Below are positions 61,387 to 64,000 of a stretch of 64,000 nucleotides of DNA, one piece after another. Source of the stretch: Actinokineospora sp. NBRC 105648 (GTDB lineage Bacteria; Actinomycetota; Actinomycetes; Mycobacteriales; Pseudonocardiaceae). Position 1 is the stretch's first letter; each line of letters starts with the position of its first letter. The notes beneath the pieces were generated by a model that saw only the letters and a list, made by a program, of their open reading frames with translations, was not told where the DNA came from and did no database searches. A program made the translations under genes and the position numbers. The stretch spans positions 192,860 to 256,859 of the forward strand of contig NZ_BSTR01000006.1 of assembly GCF_030269645.1 (NCBI RefSeq), in the 5' to 3' direction.

Positions 61387-62331
61387 GTGCATCTCGACGC
61401 GGTCCGCACTTTCGTGGTGGTCGCCGAAACCGGAATGGTCCAAGCCGCTGCCGACATTCTGCGAATCACCCAGCAGGCCGCCTCGAAACGGATATCGAGC
61501 CTGGAGCGCGAGCTGGGTGTCACGCTCTTCGTGCGCGGTGCCAGGGGCGTCCGGCTCACGGTCGACGGGCAGGCGCTGCTCCCGCACGCCCGCGAGCTCG
61601 TTCGCGTCGCCGAACGCGCCGCGGCCGCGGTGACCCCGGGCCGCAGGGCCCTCCGGATCGACGTCGTCAACCGCCGGGGTGCGGTCTCCAACGCCCTGCA
61701 GTCGTTCTACCGGCAGTCCCCCCGGATCGAGCTGGACGTCGTGACACTGACCAACATCGACGCCGCGACGGCACTGGCCGAGGTCAGCGCCGGGGCCCTG
61801 GACGCCACCTTCAGATCGCTGCGGGACACCGCGGGCAAGGTCGCGACCGGACTCCGGTCGTCCCGCGTCATCGACGAGCGGCACCAACTCCTGGTCGGCC
61901 CACGCCACCCGCTGGCGAGGGCCGAGACCGTGACCCCCGCCGATCTCGCCGACCACCCCATCTGGATGCCCGGCATGTCCGACGCGGAACCAATCGGCTA
62001 CTACGACGACCTCGCGGAGGAGTTCGGCCTCACCATCGACAGGATCGGCCCCAGCTTCGGTGTCGAGGCCCTGCTCGCCGAAATCGCCGACTCGGCAAGG
62101 CTCGCAACCTTTGTCGGCGAAGGCGCACAATACCTCTGGCCGGAAAGCTACGACCTACGTCGAATCCCAGTCGTCAACCCGGCCCCGATCTACCCGATGT
62201 CCGTGATCTGGCACGCGGACAACCCAGAACCCGTCCTCGCGAGTTTCATAGCGTACCTGGAAGCCAGATGCCGAGCCACGGCAACCGACGACGTGTGGAC
62301 CCCTGACTGGTCCCCACCACGTTGCGTTTGA
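61387..62331 (+). CDS. LysR-family transcriptional regulator
   Basis: 314 residues from GTG 61387. N-terminal winged HTH HLDAVRTFVVVAETGMVQAA then QQAASKRISSLERELGVTLF, followed by the usual LysR effector domain with two lobes (RIELDVVTLTNIDAATAL, HQLLVGPRHPLARAE, TFVGEGAQYLWPE). Length is standard. The effector domain loops are not diagnostic of a ligand. Divergently paired with the MFS transporter, so it may turn on export in response to the exported compound. Confidence 0.93.
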   Translation: MHLDAVRTFVVVAETGMVQAAADILRITQQAASKRISSLERELGVTLFVRGARGVRLTVDGQALLPHARELVRVAERAAAAVTPGRRALRIDVVNRRGAVSNALQSFYRQSPRIELDVVTLTNIDAATALAEVSAGALDATFRSLRDTAGKVATGLRSSRVIDERHQLLVGPRHPLARAETVTPADLADHPIWMPGMSDAEPIGYYDDLAEEFGLTIDRIGPSFGVEALLAEIADSARLATFVGEGAQYLWPESYDLRRIPVVNPAPIYPMSVIWHADNPEPVLASFIAYLEARCRATATDDVWTPDWSPPRCV

Positions 62332-62672
62332 GGCCGACGCCGCACAAGCTCAAGATGCGGTTTCCGTGCTGGACAGCGCCAGAGGCGCGGGGCTTCCGTT
62401 GACGAGCAGTCCACTTGAGACCATTTGGGACTCTCGAACCCGTTGCGACTTGGGCGTGCTGCTGGGTACGTAGGTCGCAGGTACCGCGGCCGAGGGTGTT
62501 CCCGTGTGGCCCAGGCAGGTCATGGCGGCACTGGTCGTGGTGGGCGGGGTCGGCCGACCACGCACCCCGGTGGTCACCGGTGCTGTTGGTCGTCCCGGGG
62601 GCGGCCATCTCGTTGCTGGACCAGGGTTGCGAACCCGGTGACCTGTCCAGTGGCGACAGGGTCCGTCGATGC
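62332..62672. other. Intergenic, no gene recognised
   Basis: 341 bases between the LysR stop and the stop of the kinase gene on the other strand. Short frames exist but none has start signals or family sequence. The region should hold terminators for the two convergent genes; no strong stem-loop was seen by eye. Confidence 0.5.
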
Positions 62673-63608
62673 TCAGGACGGGGAGAAGCGGATGCCGAGC
62701 GTGGCGAACCGGGTGGCGAGGTCGTCGACCCAGGCGGCCGGGGTGCGGTGGTCGGGCAGGGGAACTCCGGCTTCGCTTCGCCACAGGGCGTCGTCCAGGG
62801 TGGTGCGCAGGTGCCAGGCCATGATCCGCTCGACCGACAGGGCGCGGCTGCTGAGGCGCTCGTAGTGCCGCACTGTGGCTGTCAGCAGTTCGCAGTCGGG
62901 TCCGGTGGCCGGGAGCGCTCGGAAGTCGTACTCCGGCTCTGCGGCGCTGACGGTCTCGTAGTCGACTACCAAGCATAGGCGGTCTTCGCGCCACACCTGG
63001 TTGTCGCCGTGCAGGTCGCCGTGTACCAACGCGGGTGGACACGGTGTGGCCAGGAGTTCGTCGGCCCAGTCGCACCAGTCCGCGACGGTGTGGCGTTGGT
63101 CTGGCCGCACCCATCGGCTGAAGCGGGCGCGGATCTGTTCGGTGGTGGCAGTCGCTCGCGGGGTCGGCAAGGTACCGGTTGCCTGCTCGACGCACGCGCG
63201 CGTGCCCGGATCGTGCAGTGCCACCAAGAAACGTGCCAGTTGTCTGCCCGCGTGGTCACGGTCGACGGAGTCCACCACGGCGAACAGCGACATCCCCGGA
63301 ACACGCCTGGTAACCAACAGCACCGGCTCGGTACCGCAGGCGACGACCTCGGGCACGAACGGGATCCGAGCGTCGCCCGCCAGTGTCGACAACACGCTGA
63401 TCTCATGGGCCAAGCGCCGCGCGGCCGGGGCCGACCAGGCGAACTTCGCGACGAACTCATCACCCACGGCCGCACTCGACGCCCGCCACTGCGGTTCGTC
63501 CCGACCCACCAGCTCGGGCAGCACGACCCGAAGCCCGGCCAACCCGGGCGCGACGACCCGCAACGCCTCCGTCAAGGCGTCCACCGAACACTCGGCAAGC
63601 CACTCCAC
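62673..63608 (-). CDS. Aminoglycoside-phosphotransferase-fold kinase
   Basis: 311 residues from GTG 63608, behind GGGGAGGAG with long spacing; a TTG at 63653 would add 15 residues. The fold signature is the catalytic loop LVHGDLHGDNQVW (HGDxHxxN) and the metal-binding VVDYETVS, where most relatives have DFE/DWE. Earlier parts fit the N-lobe: DEFVAKFAWSAPAARRL with the ATP-binding Lys, and PGMSLFAVVDS. Members phosphorylate aminoglycosides, macrolides, homoserine or choline. It stands alone, so whether this is a resistance or metabolic kinase is open. Confidence 0.88.
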   Translation of the reverse strand: MEWLAECSVDALTEALRVVAPGLAGLRVVLPELVGRDEPQWRASSAAVGDEFVAKFAWSAPAARRLAHEISVLSTLAGDARIPFVPEVVACGTEPVLLVTRRVPGMSLFAVVDSVDRDHAGRQLARFLVALHDPGTRACVEQATGTLPTPRATATTEQIRARFSRWVRPDQRHTVADWCDWADELLATPCPPALVHGDLHGDNQVWREDRLCLVVDYETVSAAEPEYDFRALPATGPDCELLTATVRHYERLSSRALSVERIMAWHLRTTLDDALWRSEAGVPLPDHRTPAAWVDDLATRFATLGIRFSPS

Positions 63609-63879
63609 GAACCCGATACTCCTCCCCAACGAGGGGTCACGCCACGTGCTCAAGCGGCTGACGCGCCTGCCGACCCGGACGTGATCCCCTGGCCACCCCG
63701 CTGTCGCGGCTCCCTGAAGTGCCGGACTTGTCGCAGGCTAGAAAGCCCGGGCGCCACGCGGCAATGTTGGCGCAGAGGCATTCCTGGCCCGGCTCACCGA
63801 AGCGCACGCTGTTCGCACGCGTGCGCGACGGTTCCTCGCCTTCGGCGCTGACGTCGAACCACACCGCCGGGCCCTAGGG

Positions 63880-64000
63880 CCTGTATCGAAGTTGCTGTGA
63901 CTGCCTGACCTGGATTTTGGCGTTGTCGGGTGTGTCGGTGATCAAGAATGGGCGAGGTCTCCGGTAAAGGGTTCGTCGACCAAGAAGAACCTGAACACCG
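63880..64000. mobile_element. Possible terminus of an insertion sequence at the window edge
   Basis: GGGCCTGTATCGAAGTTGCT begins at 63880 and is followed by sequence of clearly different, less GC-rich composition to the edge, with short frames but no complete gene. Terminal sequences of this type (GGGxCTGTATCxAAGTTG) are seen at ends of actinomycete IS elements. Without the other end this is a guess. The bases 63654-63879 show no gene. Confidence 0.35.

Overview
The window is high-GC DNA with GTG/TTG starts, GTGA/ATGA start-stop overlaps, a Tat-signal DyP peroxidase, a SARP-type regulator with a TTA codon and a large secreted-protein content. This points to an actinomycete; the Pseudonocardiaceae (Actinokineospora/Saccharothrix-like) are a plausible guess, but I cannot assign a genus from sequence alone.

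Region 1 (1 to about 25,100) is most of a biosynthetic gene cluster, cut at the left edge. A minus-strand operon encodes an A-T-C NRPS protein, a P450 and an ATP-grasp ligase. A plus-strand operon encodes a KS-AT-ACP polyketide synthase, an A-T NRPS protein, a type II thioesterase, an HSL-type hydrolase, a second ATP-grasp ligase, an alpha/alpha-toroid protein and a Bcr/CflA-type exporter. It ends at a convergent terminator facing a minus-strand operon of a class III aminotransferase, an SDR and a GT8 glycosyltransferase. Next come a Tet(M)/OtrA-type ribosomal protection GTPase, two paralogous XRE-TPR regulators, a SAM methyltransferase and a 37-codon ORF with its own regulated-looking promoter. 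The resistance gene suggests a product that acts on the bacterial ribosome. No in-cis thioesterase is visible, so release probably uses the ATP-grasp enzymes or the free hydrolases. A repeated half-site (TTGCC/GGCAA, mostly 9 bp apart, or 20 bp apart in two inverted pairs) sits at nearly every promoter of this region and at none that I noticed elsewhere. I propose it is the operator of the two XRE-TPR regulators.

Region 2 (25.1-40.4 kb) is mixed: a membrane protein, a secreted VWA/Ig-repeat protein with a small hydrophobic partner, a SARP-like regulator, a uridine-kinase-like gene broken by one missing T, a DHFR-fold reductase, an IS256-family element whose transposase has lost a catalytic Asp, an NB-ARC/TPR protein, a DEAD-box helicase and a flavin monooxygenase.

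Region 3 (40.4-58.5 kb) is dominated by cell-envelope and signalling genes: an M23-like secreted protein, a three-gene two-component locus with a degenerate second kinase, a lipoprotein, a membrane PAF-acetylhydrolase-like enzyme, a complete NarL-type two-component pair, two tandem FG-GAP secreted proteins, a DyP peroxidase, a beta-helix lipoprotein and an LPKTG sortase substrate.

Region 4 (58.5-64 kb) holds a TetR-like protein with a divergent 42-codon membrane peptide, an MFS transporter divergent from a LysR regulator with a clean operator, an aminoglycoside-phosphotransferase-fold kinase and, at the right edge, what may be the terminus of another insertion sequence. No rRNA, tRNA or CRISPR array was seen.
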